Shown in pieces: positions 10,750 to 22,095 of a stretch of 64,000 nt of DNA. The stretch spans positions 11,968,846 to 12,032,845 of the forward strand of contig NC_088779.1 of the NCBI RefSeq assembly GCF_954871325.1, given 5' to 3'. The notes below the pieces were generated by a model. That model did not search any database. It was not told where the DNA came from and was given only the letters and a program-made list of their open reading frames with translations. A program made the position numbers and the translations under genes. Position 1 is the first letter of the stretch; each line of letters opens with the position of its first letter. This DNA is from Gordionus sp. m RMFG-2023 (lineage: Eukaryota > Nematomorpha > Gordioida > Chordodea > Parachordodidae).

Positions 10750-13700
10750 CTAACAAAATAATTAAAAAAAAAATAAATCTAATAAATATGCGGGGAATTA
10801 TAAATTATCTTTTTCTTAAATTGATATTTAAATTCTGAAACCCTTTAAGGGTCATCTCACGTAAGATCAAACACCCCATAGCGGGTTACTATTTTTTAGT
10901 TATCAAAAACGAAATTTTAGCTCATTAGCAATTATATTATATTACACGAGATAATGGGATAGGTATAAAAATAAGCATTTTTTTTAAATACTTTTCTTAT
11001 GTAAATAATTTGTTTTTAATTAAAAAGAGTTAGAAAACCACGCTAATTATTAGATATTTGTAATCCTATCAGTATAATTTGGTTTTGAATTTAACTATTT
11101 TTATACAGAAAATGAATTTCAGTATGTATGAGCCCAAATTTTTTACCCGCCCAAAATATTTACTTTTAGGCTTGAGTCTGGCACTATTTTAAAAAAATTT
11201 TCTAGGGCCAGACTAGCCAGATATACTTTTATTTTGTCAGGCTGGCCGATCTGCAGGGCTCCTAATGTGCAGACCATAAAAATATAAACCTAATAATTGT
11301 ATTATACGTATTTGATTTGAATAGACATATCTACTATTAAAGACCACATGATGTGACATCATAACAATATCCTAGATGCAAGATACAAATCAAAATATAA
11401 TCTAACCAAACTTGGGTTTGCCAGACATTTTCTTAAGACTTTTTATGAGTATTATTAGCTTGCTCCTACTATAAAATCAGAGGCGTTGATAGCTTTTTAA
11501 AAAAATGGGGGGGGGGAGCTTTAATTGCCCTATTTGGAGGAGCTTCAGCCCACTTCTGTTCCCCCTTGGCCATGTCTAGATTTCTAAAATTAATTATAAT
11601 ATACAGGTATTTATTAATGAAAATAATATCTAACACCAATAGAATCCAATTACCAATAAAATGTCCTTAAATAACCTCAACATATATTTTAGATCTCTTT
11701 AACAAAAAAAATTCAATATTTTTGCTGAGTTCGTCCTTTGATTGCATTTATTTTTCAAGATTATAATGGGACTAATACAAGAACCTGAAATAGCATTTGT
11801 TTGTATACTAATAAATATTGAAAAAAATGAATGTATAATAAATTTAAACTACGTTAGCATATTCTATGTATTATTTCTAGGGCTGTGCCGATATTAAATA
11901 TCGGATCGGTACCAATATTTACCGTTTTCTGAGAATATCGGATCGGGCCGATACCTGTAAAAACCGATCCGATCTTTTTACTTTTCTTTTTTTTTGTTAT
12001 TTTATGTTATGTATATCTATTTAACATTATAATATTTTCTAAATAATTTTTTTAAATTTTATTTCTTTTTTAAAATAGATTTTATAGTATTTTAAAAGTT
12101 TTTGTTATAAAAATAGAAAGGAACACCCAAAGTTTTATTCATTTTAAATCTTTTTAAATAACGTCAATTTTTTTATTTATACTGATTTTTTTCAATATGG
12201 TAACTGAATTATGGAAATATTTTACAAAAGACAAAGATAATTCTGCAAAATAGGTTATCTGCGGAATCATCTGAGTCTGCCTTCAGTACGGCAGGAGATA
12301 TAGATAGTCTATATCGTAGAAGCTTATTCCCAGAAAATCTGGATTTTATAATTCATACAACATAAAATGGATATATTATTAAATATATATTTTTTTATTA
12401 TAGTCTTAATTGTAGAAATAAAAAAAATTAAATTAAATTCATAATTCGATTATTTGCATAAAAAAATATTGATTTCTTAGTTACATTTGGTTCAAATGGA
12501 GGTGATTAAAAATTAGAAATATCGGATCGGTATCGGATAGGGTTTGAAGCAATATCGGAAAATATCAGATCGGATCGGTGAAAAATATATGGATCGGTAC
12601 AGCCCTATATTTCATATGTGTAAAAATAAATAACTTTAAATTATAATATTATATTATTTTGATTTTTCACTATTTTGTTTTTTTTACTAAAGGTAAAAGG
12701 AAAGAAGCTGTAATAACAAAATGATGTAAGGAAAAAAATATTTATCTAAAAATAAGGTATAAAAATTTGTAGATTTAAATGGGTGTTAATAAAAATTGGG
12801 TGCAAATTTAAAAAAAATAGTGCTAATTAGTGAAGGTCATGGTCTAGTCTTTATAATTATTTTGTTATTTTATATATATTTTCCTTTTACTTATTTAATT
12901 GTTGTTTTATCATTTTATAAATATAAAAGTAAAATTTTGACAAACTTATTATATTCATAATATATTACAAAATAAAAATGAACTAAAAAATGCATAAAAA
13001 TGGGTTAACTCATCTTGAAAGGTAATACAAAATAACATAAAAACAAAAATAAAGAATTGAAGAGTAGGGGAAATTTAAATATTAATAAAAGACCAGTCCA
13101 CACTGAAAAAAAATCAAAAACCAGTCTGGACTGTGGTCAGAAACCAATAGGACAGGTGATTTTCACTAATACTAATCATTTTTTAAAATTGATGTTTTTT
13201 TTTAAAAATGGGGTGCTTTAGCACCCAAAGAACCTAGCTAATGACACAACCTGTATAAATTGTTTATTATCCTCAAAAGCCCAATAAAATTAAATTTAGA
13301 TCAGACCTAGATTGGAGCTGAAGAAAATAGGTTCAGTGCAGGCTTCTAGCACTGCCTGTTTGCTATTTTTAACCTTGTACATAATAGTTCTTACAGAAAA
13401 ATTATTTTTAAGGTTTAAAATTATTAAAAATAATTACAGGCAAAATTAAATGGTTTAATAATATTGAGAAATCTATAACTTTATCTATTGATGCATATAT
13501 AATATAATTGTGATGAAATGCTTAGTCATTATATTTAGATTAAAAATTTTATAAAAAGTATTAAGGCCATGTCCTAGTTTGACTTAAGTCTATGTAGCTT
13601 CCACTAAACAGCCTAAAAAGTAAGAGATAATTTTTTTTAAGTGTGCCTCTCATTTAATCTTCTAAATAAAGATTGGGGATATTAATAAATAAATATGATA

Positions 13701-14862
13701 AAAAAAATAAAGCTACCTAACACTTAAAAAAACTTAGTGTCATAGTTCAAAAGCTGTTTAGCCAAGTATCAAAAATGAGTTAAACCTGGACCAGAGACCT
13801 TCATGGACCAAGCTGGCCCATAGGACAGGCTAGGTTTGGGCCTAATAATATGTTCTCTATTGGGTCTGGGCCAGGCCTATTTGAATTTTTTTTTAAATAA
13901 GCTTGGGCCGAAAATTATTAAATTTAAATTTGGCTTATTTAAAATAGTTGCTAACTTAAAAAGGTATTGCCATTTTTTCAACAATAAATTTTAGCATTGA
14001 AACAAAATAATTGCCTAAATACATTTAAATATTGTTTACTTTTATTAAATACAATAAATTAAATTTTTGAATCTGAGCTTGGGAATATTTTAAAATATTT
14101 GGGATGGGCCAAGCCTGGGTAAAAAATTTTTCTTCTGCAGGCCTGAACCAGACTGATCAAAAAATTGCCCATGAAGGTCTTTGACCAGGACACAGCCAAA
14201 TGCTAGGCAAAATTTACATTATCTAATAAAATTTTCTTAATATAAAAGATATAATTAAGTAAAAAAATTTTAATTAAAAAAATATATCTTATTTTGAAAA
14301 GATGTGGTAGTAGCTACAAATTTTATTTTATTAGGGATAATTGGTTTGCATTTGCATCTAGGCCTGGCAATCATTGTTTGATTACTGGATTTACCAAATT
14401 TAATAAAAAATGTACTTTGCAATGCTGAATGGGATCATAATTAACATGATTAATTTGATTTATTTCCATTAATTTTATCATCTGATTTCTATACTTTTTC
14501 ATGATTAATTCCAACATTGCTTTGTGCTCTTCTACATTCTGAAAAAAATAAATATATAACACATCTAAGCTGTACTCCTTTGAGACTTAAATTTTCCTTT
14601 TTTAATTTTGTAATATATAAACTTTCTAAAATAATTCTTTTATGATAATTATTTGATTCTGGTGATAGATTAATTTTTGATAATTCTTTGAGATCTTTAT
14701 TCTAATAATTTATGCATAAACAAATAAACATTATTATTTGCTAACAAAATCTTTCATGGTTTTAATTTTATTCTTGATTGTCATGGCTTTATTAATTAGC
14801 TGATCATAACCTTTATCTTGTTGAGACAATTGTTTAACTAAAAACTCGGATTCTGCTAACAT
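10498..14862 (-). CDS. SIKE1: SIKE1 / FGFR1OP2 family coiled-coil protein (STRIPAK-associated), possibly 5' partial
   Basis: Adaptor family that binds SLMAP in the STRIPAK phosphatase-kinase complex; predominantly coiled coil. Minus-strand exons: 14862-14746, 14701-14576, 14538-14395 and 10749-10498, all joined in phase 0. The protein reads AESEFLVKQLSQQ (family AAESLIEQTTAL), ITKLKKENLSLKGNVEEHK (family REL-QQENKELRTSLEEHQ), LELIMKKYRNQM (family ALELIMSKYREQM), VEEMARIMCKAIALD (family ITEMAAVMRKAIEID) and NQENQDLRKIL (family QENKGLREIL). Vertebrate proteins start about 27 residues earlier. Either translation starts at the ATG at 14862, or a further 5' exon ends in phase 1 and uses the acceptor ttag at 14859-14856. 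The large repeat nest from 14981 lies directly upstream. Confidence 0.85.
11128..11280. repeat. Dispersed GGCC-type repeat fragment
   Basis: GC-rich blocks (cccgcccaaaat, gggccagactagccag, caggctggccgatctgcagg) separated by A/T runs and ending ...gcagacc. Same style as the repeats at 3750 and 39255. In the large SIKE1-like intron. Confidence 0.4.
11879..12606 (+). mobile_element. Internally deleted hAT transposon (728 bp) keeping transposase start and dimerisation domain
   Basis: Ends AGGGCTGTGCCGAT and ATCGGTACAGCCCT form inverted repeats. Flanking 8-mers ttatttct (11871-11878) and atatttca (12607-12614) agree at 6 of 8. GATCGG-type motifs crowd both sub-termini. Inside, from 12197, MVTELWKYFTKDKD resembles the start of a BED-finger hAT transposase. 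Shortly after, LSAESSESAFSTAGD and FPENLDFII match the C-terminal hAT dimerisation domain (SSASSERVFSTAG...SPENVEFLL). Everything between is missing. A diverged fragment of the same family is at 19328-19440. Confidence 0.75.
13563..14198. mobile_element. Miniature inverted-repeat element (outer) interrupted by the element at 13795
   Basis: Left end AAGGCCATGTCCTAGTTTGA. The right end, read inward, is GGCTGTGTCCTGGTC. Before the inner insertion the right part would read aacctggaccaggacacagcc. No coding capacity and no clear flanking duplication. Similar ends occur at 181-524. Confidence 0.5.
13795..14180. mobile_element. 386-bp hAT-like miniature element inside the 13563 element
   Basis: Inverted ends AGACCTTCATGG and CCATGAAGGTCT, flanked by tggaccag (13787-13794) and ttgaccag (14181-14188), 7 of 8 identical. 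The interior is made of GGCC-rich and A/T-rich blocks (ctggcccataggacaggc, gggccaggcct), linking it to the dispersed GGCC repeats. Confidence 0.65.
14395..14538 (-). CDS. SIKE1: SIKE1-like internal exon (EEHxxxLELIMxKYR motif)
   Basis: Acceptor ttttttcag and donor gtaaat, phase 0 on both sides (48 codons). NVEEHKAMLELIMKKYRNQM is nearly identical to the vertebrate motif. An alternative donor (gtacat, about 20 bases earlier) also exists. The reading past the donor soon stops. Confidence 0.86.
14576..14701 (-). CDS. SIKE1: SIKE1-like internal exon
   Basis: 42 codons between acceptor attattag and donor gtacag, phase 0. Reads NKDLKELSKINLSPES, then ESLYITKLKKENLSLKG, corresponding to EIQELNEVARHRP...QIRELQQENKELRT of FGFR1OP2. 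Confidence 0.85.
14746..14862 (-). CDS. SIKE1: SIKE1-like N-terminal exon as readable here
   Basis: Reads MLAESEFLVKQLSQQD, then LINKAMTIKNKIKTMKDF, before donor gttagc. The ATG at 14862 is in frame. A plausible acceptor at 14859-14856 (ttag), followed by two bases completing an Ala codon, suggests the true exon may instead start at 14855 after an undetected first exon. Confidence 0.75.
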
Positions 14863-15116
14863 GTGAGAAATATAGACCGAACAAAAATGTTAAAGAAAGT
14901 AAATAATAAATTAGAACTGTACTAATCATTGCTCGAATAAAAAATAAAATCTTGTTGATGTGTTTATTACATAATCTTGTTATGAAATGTCCTTCACTTA
15001 AAAATCTCTTATAATACTACTATCCCCACATTGCTTGTCAGATTTTGTCCCCTTTGTTCGTCATATATCTTTATTTTGTTTTACACGATTTGTAAATTAT
15101 ATAAAAAGATTGTTAT

Positions 15117-15567
15117 TGTTGCAGTTTTGTTTTACAAAAAAATGCATTCAAATCGTAAACAAAAATAATGTTTTATTAAAATATCCCCGTCTATGTAAAT
15201 GAGAAAAAATCGCGTGATATTTGTAGATTTTTTCATACTTTAACAGTTTTAAAAAGTGGGATGTAGAACTTTTTATTCTTCGCTAGGGAGACTATGTAAA
15301 TGTTGATTAAAGAAAAAGAATATATAATGGAGAAATTATGATGCGAAAGGGGATTATATTTTTTTAACTAAAATTTACTTTTTCTTTTTTATATTACTTT
15401 TTCTTTTTTTATATTAATTTTAAATTTCTTTTATTTTGATTATGTTTTTCACTTTGTATTTAATTATATTTATTAATTTTTGATAAAGGATTCAACTATA
15501 ATTTTAGTATTTATTTCTTTTTATATTTACGTATTAAGTTCACAAACAAAATCTTTCAATTGTGACA
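15117..15567 (+). repeat. 5' LTR of the 15117-18222 element
   Basis: TG...CA ends; direct copy of 17795-18222 with a few substitutions and length differences in T-rich runs. Confidence 0.8.
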
Positions 15568-16369
15568 GTGGTGTTGGAGAGAGGAGGCGACAGGGCAATT
15601 ACAACTTTCAGTCTAATGCAAATCAATATATACGGTGGGACAAGGAGATGTGTCAAACTGCATTCTAATATAAAAAAAAAATTCCAGAAGAACGTAAGAA
15701 AAATATGTAAATAAAAGTGAAAAGGAAAAATTATTTTGTTAAGATTATGTTGATATATAATATAAAATCTAAAATTAAAAACAAAGAATTATATAGGTAA
15801 CATTCATAGTAGATATGATATAAAGAAGTTTGTGTTTAGTTATTTAAAGGTGATAATTAGGAATTTTCTATTTAGAAGTTACTGGTAAACTAAAATCATT
15901 TGAATTTTGAAACTAATAGAGACTATGATATTTTAGATTTTATAAGTATTATTAATTGATCACTAGAAATAACTATGACAAAGAAAAAGAAACATAAATT
16001 GCGAAGGTTAATATTAAACTAATAGTTTGCTAAGATATAATAATTTATTAGAATATAAATTTATTGTTAGGAAATAGTTGATGTTGTAATTAAATTCTTA
16101 TTGAAGATTTACGTTTAACTTTTATTTTAAGGGCTGCGAGAGATAAAACAACCTCAAGGATTTGATATGTGAATTTAGTATAATATTGGGTTGAAGATTA
16201 ACCAAAAATCTTCATAAAGAGAAACGGCTTTCCTCATTAGGAAATTTATGCCGCAATCGAGCTTAATTAGAGATCGGATTTTTATTTTTTTGAATCATAA
16301 ATAAGATTTGAGATCAATTATGAAACATTATTCTAATAATAGCAGAAAGAAAAACATGCTTTAGAAATA

Positions 16370-16565
16370 TATATCCTTGTTTTTCAACAACATGTGTTGA
16401 AAACTTTAATGATTAGATTGCATTTGTTGTTAAACAAAGTAGGTGTGAAAACCATGATGATAGAGTTCAGTGGTTGTTCAACAAACATATATATGAAAAA
16501 TATAATGATTAGACTTCATTAGTTTTTCAACAACGTGTGTGCGAAAAGAGATTATATATTTCAGC
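16370..16565. repeat. Imperfect tandem repeat, about 60-bp unit, three copies
   Basis: Each unit contains TTCAACAA..TGTG(T)GAAAA...ATGATTAGA.TT.CATT. Lies inside the internal region of the LTR element. Confidence 0.5.
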
Positions 16566-17794
16566 AGTTTTTTATCAAAGGATATAAACAATATAGAGAA
16601 GAAAATAAATAAAAGACTTGAACGCCAAATAAAGTAGGAGGAAATAAAGTTGCAATTTTTTTTTAAAAAAAAGAAGATATATTTATATTTTGGAAAAATA
16701 TTTAGAATTTTTTTAGATTCAAAATTATCAAGAGAAATTTAGATTTAAAGGACTACTAACGCAAATAACTCAATGAAGATATGGGTCTGAACTTCATTGA
16801 GGGTAAAGGGGTTGTAGAATTTTATATAAATATATAATTATTTAGCATATTTTGACTATATTATTATTTTAAGATCTAATTTAGAGGAAAAAGTGAGCAA
16901 ATATTTTGAAGTTAAGAAATTGATTATGTAAGGAAGAATTAGATTAGAGGTGATAACCTTAAGAAGGAGTGAACATATGATATATTTTAGGTAGTTCAAA
17001 TTTGAGAATAAATGTAAGAAAAAGGGATAAAATAGTTCAGAAGTTATAAAGGGTTAAATATATTTTAGGTAGAGGTATTAGATGCGATTACCCGAAACCT
17101 TAAGACATAGATTAATGAGAATAAAGATATCTTAAAACAAAGGCGATATCCTGGCAAGTGCAAACCGTCTTAAAAGACCCGAAAGTCTAAAGATATATAC
17201 GGTTTAGATGCCAAGAACTAATCAATAATAAGAGGACGTTAAAAAACAAGCGACTAGATAGAATAAATGGTCAAGACGTTCGTGCTGCAATCGTTACTCA
17301 CCAATATAGCCAAGTCTAAGATACGAAAGTCGGCGATCATAGAGACAGGAATTCGTGGAAACCATCGTTAATCGCAGACAAATTATCGTCAATCGTTTAC
17401 CGTCATTAGTTACCAGAAAACGTTCGAAACAAGCAAAGACTATAATAATTTACCAAAGGGATTAAAACGAAATATAATTAAAAGAGACTAGAAGAATTCA
17501 TCGTGAATCATAATAACGGGCGTGAATCGAGTTCGTCAATTGTCTATAGAGATCAAGAGATAATCGTTTACAAGGGGTTGACAAGAAACAGAAGGATTCA
17601 AGAATTTCAGATTGTAATCGGATACAAACAGTCCTTAGAAGTGAAGAATATTAGACAATAGACAGCCGTCGTAAGAAAGTAGAAGACATTAAAGATTAAG
17701 ACGAATAGATTTAGTGGAGATACAAGATCTGTAAAGTCGAAATCGAAAGAAGTTGGTCATTCGCTGATTGGTGGGTCTAACTTAAGTGGAAGGG

Positions 17795-18222
17795 TGTTGC
17801 AGTTTTGCTTTACAAAAAAAATGCATTATGCAAATCGTAAACAAAAATAAGGTTTTATTAAAATATCCCCGTCTATGTAAATGAGAAAAAAACGCGTGAT
17901 ATTTGTAGATTTTTTCATACTTTAACAGTTTTAACGTGGGATGTAGAACTTTTTATTCTTCGCTAGGGAGACTATGTAAATGTTGATTAAAGAAAAAGAA
18001 TATATAATGGAGAAATTATGATTCGAAAAGGGATTATATTTTTTTAACTAAAATTTACTTTTACTTTTTTTATATTAATTTTAAATTATTTTGATTATGT
18101 TTTTCACTTTGTATTTAATTATATTTATTATTATTTAATGAAGGATTCAACTATAATTTTAGTATATATTTCTTTTTATATTTAGGTATTAAGTTCACAA
18201 ACAAAATCTTTCAATTGTGACA
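17795..18222 (+). repeat. 3' LTR of the 15117-18222 element
   Basis: TG...CA ends, preceded by a purine tract and followed by gttat, the duplicated target. Confidence 0.8.
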
Positions 18223-19606
18223 GTTATTATATTTATTTTTTTCACTTAAAATTGTTTTATTATTTTAGATTTGTAAATTATAAACAAAGATTGTTTTTAT
18301 ATTTTATTTACTTGAAACTGGTCCTAGCCAGTTTTAAGGATTGCCAATACGCAGAGTTGGGCAGGTCCTCCGGAAAAAGAATCTAGATACAGATACAGAT
18401 TCTTCATAAAAAATGAATCTTAGATACAGATGCTAGTATCTTTTTCAAAATATCAAAATGATACAAGATAAAAGATACTTATATCTTTTACTAAATTAGA
18501 GTATCTTAAATACAAGATACTTTTAAATTATCATTACCTATTAAATTAGAATAGTTTATAAATATAAAATACAGTTTTTATTATTTATTTGTGAAGAACA
18601 TAGCATACACATAACATATAAGAATGAATATTTGCAATAATTAATAAAATATTTATTGATGAATTAATCATAATAACCAGGAATTTTAATATTAATTTTT
18701 GCCCATTAAGAGCTTAAATAGGGAAGGGAGAGTAGTATATTTGATGGGAGTTGAAAATCTGCAAATAAGAAAAAAAATTAAATCAAATGATAATTAGAAT
18801 TTTCAGGTTATTTTCTGTGTTGTTCTAAATATAGATTATATACGAAGTATATGGCTAAATGGCATCTCTAAAAAAGTTTTATTTTATTCATTATCTTTAA
18901 TAAGTATTTATCATTACTTGTTTGTGATATTTATGTATTTTTTAAATTAGTTTTATTTTCTAATATGACTTATTAATTCTTGCATTTGTAATATGATATA
19001 TATATCTAAATATCATTTAAATCTCTTTTCAATTTTTTTTTATATATTTCTTGAAAAATCATTAATTATATATAAAAAATATGAAAATAATATACAACAT
19101 TTTCTTTAATGCATTATAAATTGATTAAATTTTGTAAGTAAATACTGTAATGTAATTTTATTTATTTCATAAATAAATAAAAGTAAAATGTAACTAATAA
19201 AGTTTAATTTCTACCTTATTATAATTATTTTATTAAGAGCCTTTTAAAATTATCTAATATTATATATCAATTGTAGCTTAAATATTTCCTCTAATAAGAA
19301 CTTGCTAAAATAATTAAATATAAAATATATTAGGAATGTGCCGATATTTTTTATAGGATCGGATCGGGCCGATATTTCACCCATTTATAAATATAGGATA
19401 TCGGTCAATATTATAAAATTTAATCCGACATAAAAATGACTTCTTTAACAAAAATAAAATTTTAAAAATAGTTATATCTGAAATCATTTAATTTTATAAA
19501 TAAAATCGAAATCCATTTTTATGTATATTTTTTTAATAATGATAATTAATTTATAAACATTCTAACATATTGTTATTTTTTTGCGCATTCTGTTTATAAA
19601 AGTGTG

Positions 19607-20930
19607 CAGGCACGTACGCAGCGGAGGGGGGAGGGGTCAGGGGGACAAATCCCTCCCCCCCCTCCAAAAGCCAAAAAATGCAGATGCCGGATTATATTTT
19701 TCAAAAATATTATTGTTAATATTAATTAACATTTGTTAATATTTATTCCTATCTCATATATATATTTAATTATATTTATTTATCACATTCATCTACTAAG
19801 TTATTTTATCAATTAAATTCGATTTCAAGTTTTCCTTGGCGTAATTTATCTATTATTTTCAAATTTTAGTGGCGTATTATTTATCTAAATTTCTAGTCAA
19901 ATAATAATTATCTCTGAAACTCCTCGTCCAAGAGGGAGAATAAATTGCAAGCTTGTCCAACGAGGTCGAGTCTCCACCATTAACAGCTTTTATGGATTTA
20001 GAAGAGCCGATTATTAATGCTATTACTGAAATATCACAATGGCTTGAAAGAAATATTCCATCAGAAGCAAGAAAATTATTGGATTCAATACCTATTCCAA
20101 AGTTTTTTTCCCATTAGAATGTATTATTTAATTATACAACTATTTTATGTAATACTTTTCAAAAACATGACATTGACTTGATTAAGAAGATGAGACTAGC
20201 GGAGAGCATTTTATCAGAACTCAAGGAAATTAGAGCTAATGTTGATGAAGAATTTCATATTTATATGTTATTGTTGAGTCAAAAACAGAGCTATACATGT
20301 TTAATATGTGTCCCCCTCGACTTGCAGCAAGCAAGCTCATCGTCAAAACATTAATATAGGATAAGTAGAAGAGTATTAAAAAACTAATATCCCCTCTCTT
20401 AGATACATTTATAACCCAAATAAATGAATGGTTTTTAATTCGTCATGCAGCACTTACAAATCCGCAGATATTACTTTCACAAAAGCCTTTCCAACCTTTT
20501 TCAGATAGTGATAGAAAAAATGAATAAATATTTGTTAGATTTTTATCATGATGATGTTAAAGTATCTTATAATGCTTTATTAGCTGAATAACTATGATTA
20601 AAAGATTAACTATGGTTGATACAGTCCCAAAAAATGCTATGGATGCGTTGCATTGTTTCAAACACATTTTAGATTATATTCCCAATGTATTAAAATGGTT
20701 ATATATATTAGCAACTCTTCCCATTAGTAAACTAATGAGAGAACATTCTCTTTTTTAGGAAGAATAACAGAGCCATGCAGAGGTGCCATTTGCAGGGCAC
20801 TGTCCATATTTTTTTAGAATTTTTTTCGGCCAGTGTTTTTTTTTTAAAATTTTCAGGCCCCACCCGGCTTTTTTGAAAATAAAATTTTCAGGTCCCTTCT
20901 TATCTTATCTTATCTAGCACGCACGTTGGT
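19607..20930 (+). mobile_element. hAT transposon fragment (CAGGC.CGTACGCAG family)
   Basis: Left end caggcacgtacgcagcgg followed by G- and C-runs, identical in layout to the complete copies at 35539 and 52959. Transposase remnants include [32 protein letters not shown]-like sequence and ATLPISKLMREHS, the region leading into the hAT dimerisation domain. At about 20775 it runs into the same GGCC-rich passenger element found in the other copies. The right end is missing. Confidence 0.7.
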
Positions 20931-21139
20931 CATAGACCAGCTCAAAATGAGTGATTTTATGAATGCCAACTATGCCGATTTTTTTTAAAGGATACCAACA
21001 AACCTTGTACCCAGTTGTAATTTAATAAAAATGTGTGGAACTTACCCTTTCCGATTTAGTAATAGTGAGATTTAGTAATGAGTATTATAAAAGAAAATAT
21101 AATCTTATCTATTTTTGAATCCATAGAATAACCACATTA

Positions 21140-21735
21140 ATAATATAAATTACGTCGTTGGATTTTTTTATAAACAAAATTTTTAATATATAAGAACAAA
21201 AAAATATAGAATCGAGATCATGAAGCTATTATGATTTATTTTATATATTGTTTTTTTTGTCGAATTGAATTGTACATAATTGTTTTTGGATTATGGCTAA
21301 AATTCAAGATTCAATAATAAATCCTCGATTTTACATAAAATCCAGTTTGTACGATGACCAAAATGCCCGCTAAGTCCAGTATTCTTTGACAATCCCTGAC
21401 CATCGAACTCCTTCGATCCCTTTCCATCCCCGATGGGAGTTAAGAACATTGGCTGTTCAACCATCGGGTTGGAGGAGGGATCGACTGAGTTTGATAGTCC
21501 GGAATTGTCGGAGAGTATGACTGGGAACCTGACTTGGAGGATCGAGATTTATTGAATTTTAATTTTAGCCGTAATCCAAAAATTATATGTCTATGTATAC
21601 AATTTAATTTGACAAAAAAACAATGTACTAAATAAAATCATAATTGCTACAATCTCGATTCTATATTTTTTTTGTTTTTATTTATTAAAAATTTTGTTTA
21701 CAAAAAAAATCCATCAACGTAATTTTTATAAAGAT
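21140..21735. repeat. Long hairpin (near-continuous palindrome of about 590 bp)
   Basis: The left arm (aattacgtcgttggattttt, then tagaatcgagatcatgaagc, then ggattatggctaaaattcaa) and the right arm (ttgaattttaattttagccg, then tctcgattctatattttttt, then aaaatccatcaacgtaatt) are reverse complements. Pairing continues through the GC-richer centre (tccatccccgatgg against ccatcgggttggagga) down to a loop of about 24 bases near 21440-21465. Probably a foldback or miniature element with very long inverted repeats. I could not define a target duplication. Confidence 0.7.
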
Positions 21736-22095
21736 TTTATACATATTGGCCATCCTTAAAACTGGCTAGGACCAGTTTCAAGTGAATAAATAAGCTTTGT
21801 TTAACAAGTCGGGTAAAAGAAAATAAAATAATAATACAGTTTTATAAGTAGAAAAAATAAATATAATAACAATCTTTCTTTTTATTTACGAATCGTGTAA
21901 AACAAAATAAAGATATATGATTGACATAGGGGACAAAATGTGACAAACAATATGGGGTCGTTTTGAAAGAAGTAGTATTATAAGAGATTTTTAAGTGAAG
22001 AACATTTCATAATAATAATATGCAACACTTATTAAAATATTATATTTTGTTAACATTATTAAATTATAATATAAAATAACCCTAGTGAATCAGCC

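Larger units (their letters stand above)
15117..18222 (+). mobile_element. LTR retroelement fossil, non-coding as seen
   Basis: Two direct repeats of about 450 and 430 bp (15117-15567 and 17795-18222) start TGTTGCAG and end TGTGACA. They are flanked by a 5-bp duplication gttat (15112-15116 and 18223-18227). A primer-binding-like TGGTGTTGG follows the 5' LTR by one base. A purine tract aagtggaaggg (17784-17794) precedes the 3' LTR. The 2.2-kb interior shows no recognisable gag or pol, so this is a degraded or non-autonomous copy. The LTRs are still very similar, so the insertion is fairly young. It split the left arm of the surrounding inverted-repeat element. Confidence 0.8.
14981..22011. mobile_element. 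Composite long-inverted-repeat (foldback-like) element with nested insertions
   Basis: The right arm (about 21740-22011) is the reverse complement of a left arm now split in two (14981-15116 and 18228-18351) by the LTR element at 15117-18222. Arm landmarks are ATGAAATG(T/T)CTTCACTTAAAAATCTC at the outer ends and CTTGAAACTGGTCCTAGCC at the inner ends. The core 18352-21739 carries a hAT-like terminus at 18355 (cagagttgggcagg with GATACAAGATAC repeats), a fragment of the 11879 family, a hAT fragment (19607) and a long hairpin (21140). I see no flanking duplication and no transposase of its own. Confidence 0.6.
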
